A stretch of DNA of 64,000 nucleotides from Rhipicephalus microplus (GCF_043290135.1 NC_134710.1:462497376-462561375), one strand, 5' to 3'; counted from the first letter of the stretch, positions 20,641 through 32,795 are shown. Made by a program: numbers and translations. The notes: generated by a model from the letters alone, not told the origin.

Positions 20641-21341
20641 ATGACAGGCGTCTTTGAGGATGGTACTGCAGACTCGAAGAGTCGTGTACTTACCAGATGC
20701 GGCGCGCTACCCAGACAAGTCACTCGTATGTTTAGCTTGTCATACATGACACAGGCGCTTCTCTTGTGCCTAGCAAGTTTAGCACGACGGAAAGTGCACG
20801 CTCGGCACAGGAGGGAGTTCTCGCTCTTGCCGTTGTCCACGTCACGGTATTCTCACATGACGGCTCTGTCACCAATACAAACTTACAAAGTAGTTGCAAG
20901 ATCTTCGTTCAAGGACTTGAGGCTGCTGCAAATACGCAATGTTTTTTTTCTGTCTTGCCATCCTCATTAGGCCTTGTGCGGCGTATCGTCTGGACTCCTG
21001 AAGACGCCTCTCTCCATGTTCATGAACGCTTTATGGTGGTTGCCCAAGATCATCGTCCGGGCACCATTGGAAGAGCTGTCCAACCCAGGACACGCGATAT
21101 CAAACTATTACGAGACAACGGAGTACTAGCTACAGGGCCGTTATGCGTATCCTTCTCCTCTTTCTTCAATTGCCACAGAAATTGTCGTAAGAAATTGTCA
21201 TTTATTTACGTGTTCATAGTCCATGACTTTGATACAATTCTGTACCGCTCCTACCGCTCTGCTAAGTTTACGCCGGCAGAACAGCAGCAGCTGCTTCAGT
21301 GGACTCACAGAGTCGCACAGGGCAACAGGGCCTCGCACTGA
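20641..21341 (+). pseudogene. Possible decayed LINE RNase H domain
   Basis: Scattered motifs in several frames resemble the C-terminal RNase H of tick LINEs: PDAARYPDKSLVCLA (about 20690-20735), ALAVV (~20824), then IVWTPEDASLHVHERFMVVA (20986-21045), which lines up with the family pattern IVWTPxHxSLxGNExAH, and FTPAEQQQLLQW near 21270. The longest frame, 20766-21341 (191 codons), crosses this region without a stop but keeps only part of it. The Asp/Glu/His active-site set is not intact. The match is from memory of the family and may be over-read. Confidence 0.35.
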
Positions 21342-22553
21342 GGCCCAACCAACGCAACGAAAACTTCCTGTACATTAATAAATAGTTATTCGTTTTAGCA
21401 CGTGTGTCGTGCACTCGAAATACACAACTAATCATTTGAGAGAAAGACATTCAATGAACTTTGAACACTTGGCTGCAAGTAAAACACTAGCAAGCAGCAT
21501 AAACATGTAATCGCCGACTGTTTCACATAAAATAAATTCCCGCAAAGCATGGGTTTGCTAGAATTTGAATCAACGTAACAAAAAACGGTGCCTTATAGGA
21601 AGCACGAAGCCAAATGTTTGTGAAATAGCTGTACCTACGTGTACACCAAAGTGTGGTGCAGATTATTTTAGAGCAATATAGAGCGGTGAAACATGCGTTC
21701 GTAGAACCTCGCCGCTGTCTGATATTAAACTTGTTCTATGGTGTACAATACCTTCGACGGGAATATACGTTTACATCTTCTATGCATCTTGTAACTGCAT
21801 CGAGTAGCTTGACAGCAACGGAGTTCTGACAATGCCACAAGAGTGTTGGCGAGCTTCTCATTGCAGCCTCGAGGAAACATTAGATGCTACAGCGCCCAAA
21901 TGAGCTTACAATTTCAGCGTTCATTCACGCTGAGAACAAACATTCCGCTAAACGCAGCTAATATGGTTGCTTGGTCATGTTGGCACAATATAGTGAAAAT
22001 AAAACAGCACACAAAAAACGAGAAACTAGACAAAGAAGTACAAATCCTGAGAGTATTATGTGTACATATTTGTCTGGTCTTCCTATTTTCACGCTGTTTA
22101 TATTTGACTATTCCGCTGAAGCCTTGTGTTTTGATAAAAGCCACAAAAGTGATATAAAAACACCCGGAAAAATGACTTTCTTTTTTACAAAGATACATGT
22201 GCGTGTCGGGCTACGCTGATGAGATTTCTTCTGAAAAATCTTTATTTCGTATAATGAGCGAGACAGACACAACACCCGTTCGTCTAGCAAGCTGTTGTTT
22301 TGTTTGTTTGTTTCCCTGGGATAATGGCTCATACCAACTCAGGTGGATTGGCCAAGAAAGTGTAGTGCAGTTTTTCTGTGATCATTTGAAGTACGTGTAA
22401 TGAATTTGTAGTAAAATGAGTCTAATGTAAGAAAAACAACATAAAAAGAGCAAACGAAAAAGAAAAAAAATAGAAAAGTCAAGTTGAGCAATTTTGAGAT
22501 TTGAGATGTTATAATTACCACTCAGCTGCGTTTATTTCACTTTGCCCTGGGGA
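21342..22553. other. Intergenic, AT-rich, no gene
   Basis: Low GC, with A-rich runs (for example 22430-22480). Open frames are short, with no motif. Confidence 0.45.
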
Positions 22554-25500
22554 GTAATAAATAATAATTTTTTGATTGAAGATCACAAAGGCATACGCTT
22601 GGTTGCCTGAATATATTCGCAAACGGCATTGAAAGCATCCCCGTGGCAATGTCCCAAAACTGAGGCACCAAAGCTTAGCGCCGTTTCCGCCATCAATCTA
22701 ATGCTTATTTTCAGAATTGGAACAACTAGTAACCTTTTTCGCAGTATAGCGTAACGGTGCCATTACAAAAAATAATGTTCTAGTGATTCCATTTTTCCGC
22801 AGAATGCGCAGAGGGGTGATGTTGTCTGACCAGTTCTGTGTAGATACAGGTTTATTGGGGGACACGACCTCAAAATTTAGTAATTAAAACTTCGAGCTTT
22901 CTTGACTGGCTCCAGTGGGGTGCCATGGAAACTTGAGGGGGTTATATTCTGTCCATGTAGTTACTTTTTGTATCGTATCAGTAGAGATTGCTGATTTTCA
23001 ATATTTTATTGCCGTAATATATTCAACATCTGACAGTATGGATAAAACTGGCCCATCAAGTGCGTCTCGTGCTAAGGAATCGGCCAATTCATTTAATCTT
23101 GATCCACAGTGTCCTGGAACCCATAGTAACCTCAGGAGTCTCAACTGCGGGGGTACTGATGTTTTGAATGTGCTTAGAATTCGAGAGTTCTCTGAAGCTG
23201 TCAGATCTGCACAAACTGAAAGAGAATCCGTCATTATGACTGCGTTGTTTTGACTTGATGGAAGTTTTCGAAGAGCTAAATTAATTGCCGTGAGCTCCGC
23301 TTCAAAAACTGGAGTGAAATCAGGCAGTCTCACTGAAAAGGACAAGTCAAGCGAATCAGAGGCAATACCTACACCTTCCTTTTGATTATTTACGGAAGCA
23401 TCTGTGGCTATTATAATTTTAGTTTCTGCATGCTCCAAGTTTTCTAATAATAGGTTATTTAAAAATTTGGGAGACTGTAACTTTGCGTTTTGGGGTAATA
23501 TATCAACATACTCAATTATAACATGACAATTCGAGTCATTAGTCTCAAATACATTTCTAACGTTCACATTTATACTCTGTAGATTCTTTTGTACAAACAT
23601 TATTGAGGTGAAACCGTAGCCAATGAGCAAGAAATAAGGCGTCTGGGTTTGCGATAAAATCATATTGCAATCTTCTTCCTGGTAAGCTATAAATTTTAAA
23701 TATGCTTGTACGGTCAAAATTTGAAATTGACAAAGTAGTATAGGCAGGCGCGCTTCCTGGTACAGTACGTTGATAGCCACAAACCTTGGAAGTCCGAGAC
23801 ACATTCGCAGTGCTTCTCGCTCCAAGACAACTAGAGGTTTCGTTTTATAAGCAGGGCCACCCGAGAATAATATGCAGCCGAATTCCGTGATGGGGCGCAT
23901 ATACATCATGTACAACGTTATCAAGGTGTGCCTCTGTAATTCATATTTCCGGTTACTTAGCTTGTGCAGTGAGCCTGAAACCCGCTGGGCTTTGGTAGTT
24001 TATACTCTATGTGTGAACTCCAGTTAAGTTTGTCTTTATAAATGATTCGCAAATCATTTATAGAGTCTACTTGCGGGATGGGTTACTGTTTATAAAGAAT
24101 TAAAATTGAAGTTGGTTCTGCAAGCGGAAACACTAAAAGTGCACTTTTGTTGACATTTAGCGATAACGAAATCGACTGCAACCAAATTTCTAACATGTTA
24201 TTATATCTTTGTAATTTAAGTTGTAGTGAGCAAATACCACAGTCAGCAGCAAGTAATGCGATGTCATCAGCATAAATGTAGACAGTAACTTCTTGATCTA
24301 TTGGAATCGTGCTCATTAAAGCATTAAATAACACTGGAGATAAGACTGCTCCGTCGGGAACTCCGTGCGTTTTTTAAAATCTAGATGAGGAACATCCATC
24401 CTTGACGCAGTAGAATTCTCTTGATTTTAAAAATTCTGCCACCCACTCAAGAAAATATTGTGGGAAATTGAATCTCTTTAGCGTATTTAACAATATGAAG
24501 TGCTCCACACAGTCATACGCTTTGGCTAGGTCAAGCATTACTAAAGCAGTGTATTGCCTTGGTTTTCGCGCGAGCTGTATTCGGCTCTTTAAATCAGCAT
24601 GGGCACACCAAAAAGGGAAACCACTACGAAAGCCGATTCGGTTTGGTTTCATTGCTAAATTGTCTGCCATCCAGATACATACTCGGCTATGTACGACCCT
24701 CTGTAATAGTATGACCATGCTAGATGTTAGAGAGATTGGTCTGATATTATCTACTGTTAATCCTACACCCGGATTTTTTAGTATAGGAATCGCCTTTGCT
24801 ATCCTCCAATCCTGTGGCACCCATGAGTTTTTCAAGTTGTTAATAACATTGGCGACGTCTCTAGGTGATAAATTGAACAGAATTTTTATCATGGGTACTG
24901 TGATTCTTTCTGGGCCAGGAGACGCACAGGGTAAATGTTTAATCACGTTGGATACTTCAGTCTGTGTCACTTCGTCAATATCAGACTTTTACGTAGACTT
25001 GTGCGCGTTGTTTGGCACTACTGAATTAAATCTGCTTTCCAGAGCTTTACCAATTGCCTCTAAGGTAAGGGTCATTTTTTGCGCTGATACATTATCATAA
25101 GCTGCATTAACTGGTGATGACGAGATTTTCCGAGCTCTCATATAGCGGAACAGTGCTTTCATATGTTTAGGCTTCGACAGGTATGCATAATGTCTTTTGT
25201 CATATTCTTGTTTAGCTTGAGCTACCATTCTCTTAAAGCCCGCTGTAATGAATATATAGTCGGCCTAGTTTTGGGGGGGATTGACTATGTAAGAGCTGCT
25301 TCCAAGCTGCCTGACATCGCCGGTGCTCTCTGGCACATTCATCATTCCACCAATGGCTATATACCCTTTTTGTGGATTCAACAGTAAATTCGGCTCTTTT
25401 GTAGGATCTTTCAATGACTGCGTTTATCTTCAGTGCTTTGGTATCATCGCTCTCTTCCAAGTGAAAAGCCAATGCTGACTTCAGATCACTCTTAAATTTA

Positions 25501-25879
25501 GTGCAATTTTCAAATACTCTTCCATTTGAACAAGACGTAATTATCGGGCAAGAAATTTCAAAACTTATCGGTAAGTGGTCACTGTTGGTGCCACAGTCCA
25601 GCGCTTTTCAAAAAGTAGTAGTAATGGCCGAACTGACAAAACTTATATCTAAGGCTGACCTGGAGTGATTACGAATAAATATGGGGGTTTTGACGTTGAG
25701 GCACGTCAGGGCATTACCCATTGTACACTCCCACAAGCGTTTCCCACTCAGGTCAGTTGTAAAACCCCAACTCGTGAGGTGGGAATTAAAGTCTCAGACT
25801 AAAACTTTGTGTTTGAACCACGACATTGTAGCTAGATCCAAACTTCGTGTGTCTTGAACTCTATCCGAAAAATACATAT
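22554..25879 (-). mobile_element. LINE-B, 3' segment (I-like non-LTR retrotransposon)
   Basis: The 3' part of LINE-B, which continues on the minus strand at 31225-32446 and again at 38303-38855 after two later insertions. Its 3' end is an AATTATTATTTATTA tail (22554-22575 as complement), i.e. TTA/TAA-rich like the I-element tail. This, an RNase H domain and a C-terminal zinc motif place it with the I-type LINEs. Not homologous at DNA level to LINE-A. Confidence 0.85.
22583..25879 (-). pseudogene. LINE-B ORF2: endonuclease C-part, RT, RNase H, zinc motif
   Basis: Reading leftward: endonuclease C-terminus (25879 to ~25560) with NMYFSDRVQD, DFNSHLTSWG and NSDHLPISF; a linker; RT (24970-24083) with LDLAKAYDCVEH, SPVLFNALMS and the catalytic YIYADDIALLA; RNase H (23924-22998) with IIATDASVNNQ, FEAELTAINLAL and IMTDSLSV; and, after a frame break, CAFCGKMESLEHYF at about 22772-22812. 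The frame is interrupted near 25660, 25233, 24980, 24374, 24083 and after 22998, so it is dead. The missing first half of the endonuclease is at 31225-31540, beyond Gypsy-2. Confidence 0.88.
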
Positions 25880-26062
25880 TCTTACGCACAAGGAGGACCA
25901 GGACGTATACGGCTGAAGGGGGCCGTTTATTTTGGTTGTGAAGAGAAGCGCCGGAGCGGCCAACAGGTTGATGATCGCAGTGTGGTCGTCTTCTTTCTTC
26001 CTCCAGCTTGGGACAGCCAGCATGTTCACCCATCTTCGTTTTCTTCCAAGGCATGCGTAACA
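25880..26062 (-). repeat. Gypsy-2 3' LTR
   Basis: Pairs with 31042-31224. The terminal TGTTACGCA/TGCGTAACA inverted repeat is nearly complete (one end reads TCTTACGCA). Contains AATAAA on the minus strand. Confidence 0.95.
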
Positions 26063-26074
26063 TTCCTCCCCTCG
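26063..26074 (-). other. Gypsy-2 polypurine tract
   Basis: On the minus strand GCGAGGGGAGGAA directly abuts the 3' LTR, the expected place and composition for plus-strand priming. Confidence 0.75.
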
Positions 26075-26105
26075 CAGACGAAGCCCACCGGGCGAGGTAA
26101 CCGAT

Positions 26106-27182
26106 TCACCTTGGTGTGTACAGCTTCAGTCGAGCGACATGGCCTGCTTGGGTTTTAGCGGCTCTTCTACCACTTCTCGTGAGGCGAGCTATTGTGTATG
26201 TGACTTCCGTGATTTTGTCGAGAATGACAAACGGTCCGTCGTATGTGGCCAAGAACTTTTGGCATAACCCGCGTCTTCGTACCGGATTCCACAGCCACAC
26301 TAAGTCGCCTGGATGGTAAGTTACAGGCCGGTTTTGGACGTCATAGCGTACCTTCGTTTTTTCATGGGATGCCAAAGTGCGTACACGTGCAATACGACGC
26401 GCATCTTCTGCAAGGCAGAGGATTTCGGTGACTGAGGGGTTCTCGTGTGCCGAGAATGGCAAAACTGTGTCGAGTGTGTGCCGTGGCGGTCGTGCGTACA
26501 TCAATAAAAAGGAACTATAGCCTGTTGTCTCGTAGTTAGCGGTGTTGAACACGTTGGCTGTAAATGGTAGCACGTCATCCCAGTTCTTGTGGTCAGATGC
26601 CACATACATAGAGAGCATGTTTACAATTGTTCGGTTGGTGCGCTCCGTGAGCCCACTTGTTTGCGGATGGTATGGCGACGAGTGACGAAGGCGGGACTCA
26701 CTCAATCGAAGCAGCTCTTGTACTATATCTGCCGTAAATTGTCGCCCACGATCACTGATGATCACGTGAGGTGGGCCATGTCGGAGGATAACGTGCTGCA
26801 GCAGGAACACAGAGACGTCGCTGGCAGTTGCGGTTAGTATGGCCATCGTCTCGCAGTAGCGCGTGAGGTAATCGACACATACAATTATCCATCGATTGCC
26901 TTTAACCGACTTTAGAAAAGGGCCTTTGAGGTCAATGCCCACCTGTTCGAAAGGTGTGCTTGGAGGTGACAAGGGCTGTAGAAGACCAGCCGGAGCAGTA
27001 GACGGGCGTTTGTGGCGTTGACACTGCGTGCAGCTGGTCACATACGCCGCGACTGACTGTCGCATTCCTGGCCAATAAAAGCGTTCCTTAGCACGGTAAA
27101 GCGTCCGCGCAGAACCTAAATGTCCGGACGTAGGATCGTCGTGCATAGCACCTAAAATCGCTGTCCGAAGGCTTTCTGGCAC
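26106..27182 (-). pseudogene. Gypsy-2 integrase
   Basis: A 358-codon open stretch. It has an HHCC zinc finger (SGHLGSARTLYRAKERFYWP ... CTQCQRHKR, about residues 18-55), a DDE core with GIDLKGPF (~92), ISDRGRQF (~148) and SGLTERTNRT (~178), and a GPY/F-like YDGPFVILDK near 325. The domain itself looks undamaged. The ORF is severed from RNase H by a frame break near 27182-27380, so it cannot be made as part of a normal Gag-Pol. Confidence 0.9.
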
Positions 27183-27379
27183 TACCAGGAGGAAACGTGC
27201 ACCAGTGCTGGAAAAGTTCTTATATAGGAGTCCGTTGCGTACACAGAAATGGCATGCCGTAGGAGCTGTGCAAAGCGATGATAGCCTGGTGTCCTTTCGC
27301 TGTTCATCTTTGAAAGCACTGAGGTCTGAAACTTTGGTGACACAGAAGCTACGAGGTGATCGAGGTCATCGGCGTCACA

Positions 27380-29017
27380 CTATGTAGTGCTCAGTGGCAT
27401 GCGCGAAAGGCAATCTGCGTCGGCGTGTCGTCGACCACTTTTGTACGAGACTATGAAGTTATACTCTTGGAGCCGAAGTGCCCAGCGCGCTAGACGGCCG
27501 GAAGGATCCCGAAGGTTGACGAGCCAACGCAATGAGTGGTGGTCGGTGACGACTGCAAAAAGGCGTCCATATAAGTAAGACCGAAACCGCTGAATCGCAA
27601 ATACAACCGCGAGGCATTCTTGTTCTGTGACAGTGTAATTCTGCTCGGGCCTATTCAAGGAGCGACTTGCGTAAGCAATCACGTGCTCGCGGTTACCATA
27701 GCGTTGAACTAGGACGGCACCAATTCCTATGCCGCTGGCATCTGTGTGCAGTTCGGTTGGAGCTGGTGGGTTGAAGTGTTGAAGAACAGGCCGCGACGTC
27801 AGGATGAACTTCAGTTGACGAAAAGAGGAGTCGCACTCCGGAGTCCACTCGAAGGGAATATTCTTCCGTAGCAAACATGTCAGCGGATACGCGACATCGG
27901 CAAATTTAGGCATAAAGCGGCGAAAATAGGAGCAAATCTCAAAAAAAAAAACTGCGGAGCTCCTTCACAGAGCGCGGCACAATGAATGTTTTAACGGCTC
28001 CTGTCTGCTTGGGATCGGGACGGATGCCCTCCTGATCGACTAGGTGTCCGAGAACAAGGGTTTGTCGGTCTCTGAAGTGGCATTTATTTGAGTTAAGAAG
28101 AAGGCCAGCGTTTCTTATACGATTCAGTACAGTATCCAGACGTGAATTGTGTTCGCTGAAGGTGCGGCCAAAGATGACGACGTCGTCGAGATAGCACATG
28201 CAAATGCTTCACTTCAAGCCACGAAGAACAGTGTTCATAAATCGCTCGAACGTCGCCGGCGTGTTGCACAGTTCAATTGGCATCACGTTGAATTTAAAAA
28301 GGCCGTCAGGGGTTACAAAGGCTGTCTTTTCTTTATCTTCAGGATGCATGCGAATTTGCCAGTAGCCTGATCTTAAGTCTACAGAGGAAAAGTAAGAGGC
28401 CGAATGCAGACAGTCTATGGCATCATCAATACGTAGAAGTGGGTACACGTCTTTTTTGTTACAGCATTCAATCGGCAATAATCGAAGCGAAATCTCCAGG
28501 ATCCGTCTTTCTTTTTAACGAGAATTACTGGAGCTGCACCTGGACTTACCGACTCTTGAATGATACCCTTTTCAATCATTTCGTTCACCTGCTCATTAAT
28601 AATCTGCCGCTAGGATGGCGAAACACGACATGGCTTTTGTCTAATCGGATTGGCCAAACCCGTGTTGATAGTGTGACATGTCCGAGAAGCAGGGATTAGG
28701 GGCGCTTTGTCTTTCTGTGCAAAGTCAAATGCAGAGACGTGCTTCGAAAGTACATTGACCAATGTTCGGCGTTCACTTGTGCTCAGCGACTTATTCACCA
28801 TTGACAGAAGAGCCGTTTCAAAACTGTGACTACGATGCTCTTCCGGCGCATCTCTAAGCTCGGTCACCAGTAAGGCCTCGTGTTGTCCACTGACGACGGC
28901 TAACTTTATACCATCTGGTAACATCACGGGTTCTGTAGAGCAATTGACAGTCCATAAACCAGCGCGTCCACGTCTGATCGACACCACACAATGTGGAATC
29001 AACGCATTGTTTTTCAT
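27380..29017 (-). pseudogene. Gypsy-2 reverse transcriptase and RNase H, broken
   Basis: Pieces: pre-RT region (29017-28610); RT fingers/palm (28478-28209: KKDVYPLLRIDDAIDCLH, SSVDLRSGYWQI); catalytic segment (28199-27939: MCYLDDVVIFGRT); RNase H (27913-27380: [38 protein letters not shown]). Breaks fall near 28610, 28205 and 27939. The last coincides with a run of ten A residues on the plus strand (27941-27950), a likely slippage site. Confidence 0.9.
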
Positions 29018-29026
29018 GCAGTTGGT

Positions 29027-29491
29027 CTACACTGGTTCTACGTTGGCATCAAAGTTGCCGGAATAGCTGTCGCTGCAACCAACAGGTACATGAACGGTTG
29101 ATAACGGTGGTATGATAGTGTCACCACAGACACACAATGCCGTCTCACCATCCACTGGGTTTTCCAAGAGTGCTGGCGGAACGTGATCACTCAAGACTAT
29201 TGTCCTTACGCGGCAGTCGACAGTCGCACCACACTCCCTGAAAGAGTCCATACCCAAAATAACATTATGTGTCGCCTGCGGAATAATCACGAACTCCGTT
29301 AGGATGACGCGGCCTCCAAGAAATACGTCAGCTTGACACACACCAACAGGATGCACTGCCTCACCACTCACTCCGCAAAACTTCGAAGCTTGATTCCACC
29401 CAAATAAAACCTTCCGCCCCAAGGTATGTTTAAAACATGCACTCATGACCGAAATGGATGCCCCCGTATCCACCAAAGCCATCACAGGCAC
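29027..29491 (-). pseudogene. Gypsy-2 aspartic protease
   Basis: Retropepsin-like domain with MALVDTGASISVMSA near the start and VILGMDSF as the flap-to-C-terminal ILG motif. Open for 154 codons, then stop at 29027, where pol should continue. The DTGA active site is kept. Confidence 0.85.
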
Positions 29492-29900
29492 ACCGTCAAC
29501 AAAACATGTACTTTGTTCTTGAGCATCAACACAGGAGGTATTTGTAATATTAGCACGTCTCCGGCGACCTCACCTCCATCGGCCGCGCTTACTAGTATTC
29601 CTGTGGCAAAGGAGACGTGTTGCGACGCCGTGATGAAGGAGAACGGGGAACATGAGGCGGTGGAGGCGTCAAGCTCCTGTCAGATGTAGGGGAAAGGTTC
29701 CGTAAGCTGCGTGTCCAGTAGTCGTCGCGAGGCAGCAGGTGTGTTGCCTTAGGGTCGTCGTACGGCCAGTCAGACGATCATGTGAATTGTTGTGGTGGGC
29801 CATAGTACGTTGCTCGCGGGTCATCGCGAAGTCGTTCGGAAGGCCGTGCAAAGTGTGGTGGGTAGCCATACCGTGGGGCTACACGTCGATGGTTGCAAAA

Positions 29901-31028
29901 TCACAAAATATGTCCTGGTACACCACAGGAGTAGGAAACTGTGAGAGGTCGAAACTTTCTTTGTTCGTCGATGAATCGAACATCGTCTTCCCTGGCGGAG
30001 TGGGTCAGTTCGTTCCGTATATCATAGGGATAGACCGGGCGTCGCGAAGAAGGCGGACGCTGGGGGCGTCGGTCATGGCGAGGAGCTGGCAAGCGTGGCG
30101 CTCTCCTTGGCTGTGGGGGTGCGCTGTACTCAACAGCTGCTGCACTAACCATCGATTGCCAAGGAGTCGTAGAAGGCGGCGGCGCTGTCACAGCCTCACG
30201 TGGCACATATACCAAATGTTGGTCGTTTACAGAATGGTGATCAACTGCTGAATGCTACTGTTCTCTATAGCAAAAAAGTTCTTCGCGAACAATCTCTCGA
30301 ATCGTCGAGGACATGTCTGGGCAGGTGCTCGTGTCGAGGCTGGCAACCGTTGTAACATTTGTGAGCCGGCCGAACTTTGGAGCAATCCTGCGCGTTTTCA
30401 GCTGTTCGAAAGTTCGGCAATGCCGAATCACGTCGGACACCGAGCTCAGGTGCTCTTTTCCGACGAGAAAATTATATACATCTTCGGCTATGCCTTTCAG
30501 CAAATGCCCTACTTTGTCGTCTTCTGACATCTGATCATTGACCACCTTGCAGAGCTTCAGCACATCCTCTATATACGTGGTACATGTCTCACCTGGAAGC
30601 TGCGCGCGTTGAGACAATGTCTGCTCTGCTCGCTTCCTTTTGACGCTCGAGTCGCCGAAACACGCTTTCAGCTCTGCAACAAAAACGTCTCGCGTCGTCA
30701 GTGTGTCCTCGTGGTTTTTGTACCACACGAGCGCAGTATCCGTAAGGCAAAAGACCGCATTGCTGAGCTGAGCGGCGGCATCCCAGCCGTCTGACTTGCT
30801 GACTCGCTTGTACTGGACGAGCCACGCGTCGACATCCTCTCCCAATTTTCCTCCAAAGGTTCGAGGGACTCGGTAGTAGGGCACGGAACCCAATGAAGTT
30901 GGCGTTGAAGCGTTAGATGGCTGATCTTGGGCCATTATGATCGGCGCAGGTGGGAGTCCGGCAAAGCGGCGGCTGCGGCATAGTCCAGGTAGTGAAGCTC
31001 CCGTCGTTGGGCTTGTCTTACCCAGCAC
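29901..31028 (-). pseudogene. Gypsy-2 gag
   Basis: The gag core (31028-30255) is clearly related to Gypsy-1 Gag: DVDAWLVQYKRVSKSDGWDA, ALVWYKNHEDTLTTRDVF, EDDKVGHLLKGIAEDVYNFL. The most likely original start is the internal ATG of MAQDQPSN (~30936). A stop at 30255 separates it from a Pro/Arg-rich part (30215-29901) that ends in a partial zinc knuckle (YSCGVPGHI). Stops and frame changes continue to the protease. Confidence 0.88.
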
Positions 31029-31038
31029 GCTTCCACCA
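31021..31038 (-). other. Gypsy-2 primer binding site
   Basis: On the minus strand TGGTGGAAGCGTGCTGGG, three bases after the 5' LTR. The first nine bases match the Gypsy-1 site. Confidence 0.6.
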
Positions 31039-31041
31039 ATC

Positions 31042-31224
31042 TGTTACGCACAAGGAGGACCAGGACGTATACGGCTGAAGGGGGCCATTTATTTTGGTTC
31101 CGAAGAGAAGCACTGGAGCGGCCAACAGCTTGATGATCGCAGTGTCGTCGTCTTCTTTCTTCCTCCAGCTTGGGGCAGCCAGCATGTTCACCCATCTTTG
31201 TTTTCCTCCAAAGCATGCGTAACA
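31042..31224 (-). repeat. Gypsy-2 5' LTR
   Basis: 183 bp, complete TGTTACGCA...TGCGTAACA ends. About 12 differences from 25880-26062. Confidence 0.95.
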
Positions 31225-31570
31225 ATATTAACTAAAGTGAAAGCAGTGCAGTTGGGTAATGTAATGTCTACTGCCAAAATTTCACAATCTGGCGACATAT
31301 GTTTGTATGAGCATTTGACTTTCATATAATTCAATTATTAATAAAGAAAGCTAGACCCCATCTCTCGATGGATGGTCTAGTCGAAAAGACCGGAAGATAT
31401 TCAGCTGGAACAAATTATGTACAGATAGCCATATCTTTTGTAATGCTATTATATCAGAAGCAAATTTAGAAGTCAAGTATACCAAATCCGTAGAAGCAGC
31501 ATAAATTGATCGGCAACTCCAATGGAGAATTTTAAGCGACCCTATGGTTTCGAAAGAGCTGCTTCCGCTA
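31225..31570 (-). pseudogene. LINE-B ORF2 endonuclease, N-terminal part
   Basis: Translation of the minus strand gives ILHWSCRSIYAAS, then DIIALQKIWLS where the family has a catalytic Glu in a QETWL-type motif (here Lys), then FRLDHPSRDGGLAFFINN. Two stops follow before the Gypsy-2 junction. The frame resumes as NMYFSDRVQD at 25879. An APE-type endonuclease that was probably already decaying. Confidence 0.75.
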
Positions 31571-31574
31571 TAGC

Positions 31575-32446
31575 TTACTCTAGAATGCTTTCTTTCAAGA
31601 AATCTCTCTTTGAAAGGCTCTCCGTTTCCTTCAGATACTTTTTGTTCTTTGTTTGTTTGGGTGAGTTTGTTTTCCTTGACACTGCGGATCTAGATCGCTT
31701 CAGGGGCCTAGGGTCCAAATCCATCTCATCTGAATGTATTGTATATGCAGCTTTGTCCTCACTTAGACTCTGTATATCTTCTGCAGAGGGTGCTGTGCTG
31801 CAGACGGAGAACATGATGGTGCGATTTCAAATTCCTCCTTTTTGCTGTGGACGCCTATTGCAGAGGCTCCTGCTGACGAATAATACGTTGGCGCAGTTCC
31901 AGATTCACTGTCAGCTATTGGTCGTGAACTCTCAACATGTTGGGATACTAGGCCTGACTCTCCCGTTGTACCAAATATGCGAGTCATCTGGTTAGCAAAA
32001 ACTTGAGATAGAGAATTGCAAAGGTTAAAAGCCAGTCGTTCCATGGCTTTTTCTAGAGCCTTTTCTACGACCTCCGCAATATTCAGGGAAATTGACCCAC
32101 TTATTTCCGAGATATGTCATGTTGCAACACTGACATATGCCTGAGTTCTATATTTGCCTGTAGTTCCTGCCTGTATTCCCTGCCTGTATTTCCTTTATAG
32201 CTTCTCATCGAGAACAGCGCCTACGCCCTATAATTTCAAGAATTTGCATTTCTCGAGCCTTAGCTGAGCAATCAGGAAATTCTGCACAGCGTTGTTCGTT
32301 GCAGACACAACATTTCTCTTCTTTAGCTTTACAGTCATTGGTTTTGTGGTTGTCAACACACACCCGGCATCTCAGTTCTGACCTGCATCCTTTAATAGTG
32401 TGACCGTATCGCCAGCACTTCGTACACTGGAGTGGTCGCGGTAATA
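31575..32446 (-). pseudogene. LINE-B ORF1, C-terminal half with zinc knuckles
   Basis: Starts at the LINE-A junction with LLPRPLQCTKCWRYGHTIKGC (first CCHC knuckle), then CRVCVDNHKTNDC and CCVCNEQRC, an I-type ORF1 nucleic-acid-binding region. It continues, with a stop at 32205, through an amphipathic stretch (about 32120-32045) to a basic C-terminus (MDLDPRPLKRSRS) ending at 31575. The N-terminal half is at 38303-38855. Confidence 0.82.
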
Positions 32447-32776
32447 AATGATGATGTTTGATGTTTTCTGGCGCAAGGGCCATTTCACGGCCAAAGAGCG
32501 CTAGTTCATCTTACTAAAAATATGGACAATGATTGTGATAAGCGGCTGTATAAGGGCCATCAATTCCTCGCTGTAAGGTGGGTAAAAACATACAAGTAAT
32601 AAAATCATGACCATGCCGTGAAAGGTGTGTGTGGTGTGAATAGATGACAAAAGTTGGTGATAATAAAAGACGATGGTGGATATGTATGGCATTAGCACAA
32701 GTGCCTCACTCGTTCATACCCTTGCGTCCAAGGGCCGTGAGGCATGTGCTTTCTTGTGTAGCCACCGCAGCAAAAA

Positions 32777-32790
32777 CCTCTCTGGAGAGG
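32777..32790 (-). other. LINE-A copy B post-stop hairpin
   Basis: CCTCTCTGGAGAGG, a near-perfect inverted repeat starting six bases after the ORF2 stop. Equivalent hairpins exist at 1402-1415, 57880-57893 and 62205-62218. Confidence 0.7.
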
Positions 32791-32795
32791 TCATG

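Larger units (their letters stand above)
25880..31224 (-). mobile_element. Gypsy-2: Ty3/gypsy LTR retrotransposon, nested in LINE-B
   Basis: 5.35 kb with 183-bp LTRs at both ends and an ATAT duplication (25876-25879 and 31225-31228). Removing the element and one duplication rejoins the LINE-B endonuclease frame. The LTRs differ at about 12 of 183 positions by eye (~93% identity), so it is much older than Gypsy-1. Order on the minus strand: LTR, primer site, gag, protease, RT, RNase H, integrase, purine tract, LTR. All genes carry frameshifts or stops. Confidence 0.95.
31225..32446 (-). mobile_element. LINE-B, middle segment
   Basis: Lies between the Gypsy-2 5' LTR and the 3' tail of LINE-A copy B. 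It carries the C-terminal half of ORF1 and the first half of the ORF2 endonuclease, both continuous in order with the flanking LINE-B segments. Confidence 0.85.

Noticed and set aside
24468..25100. 210-codon plus-strand frame
   Set aside because: Antisense of the LINE-B RT domain, whose motifs (LAKAYD, YADD) are clear on the minus strand.
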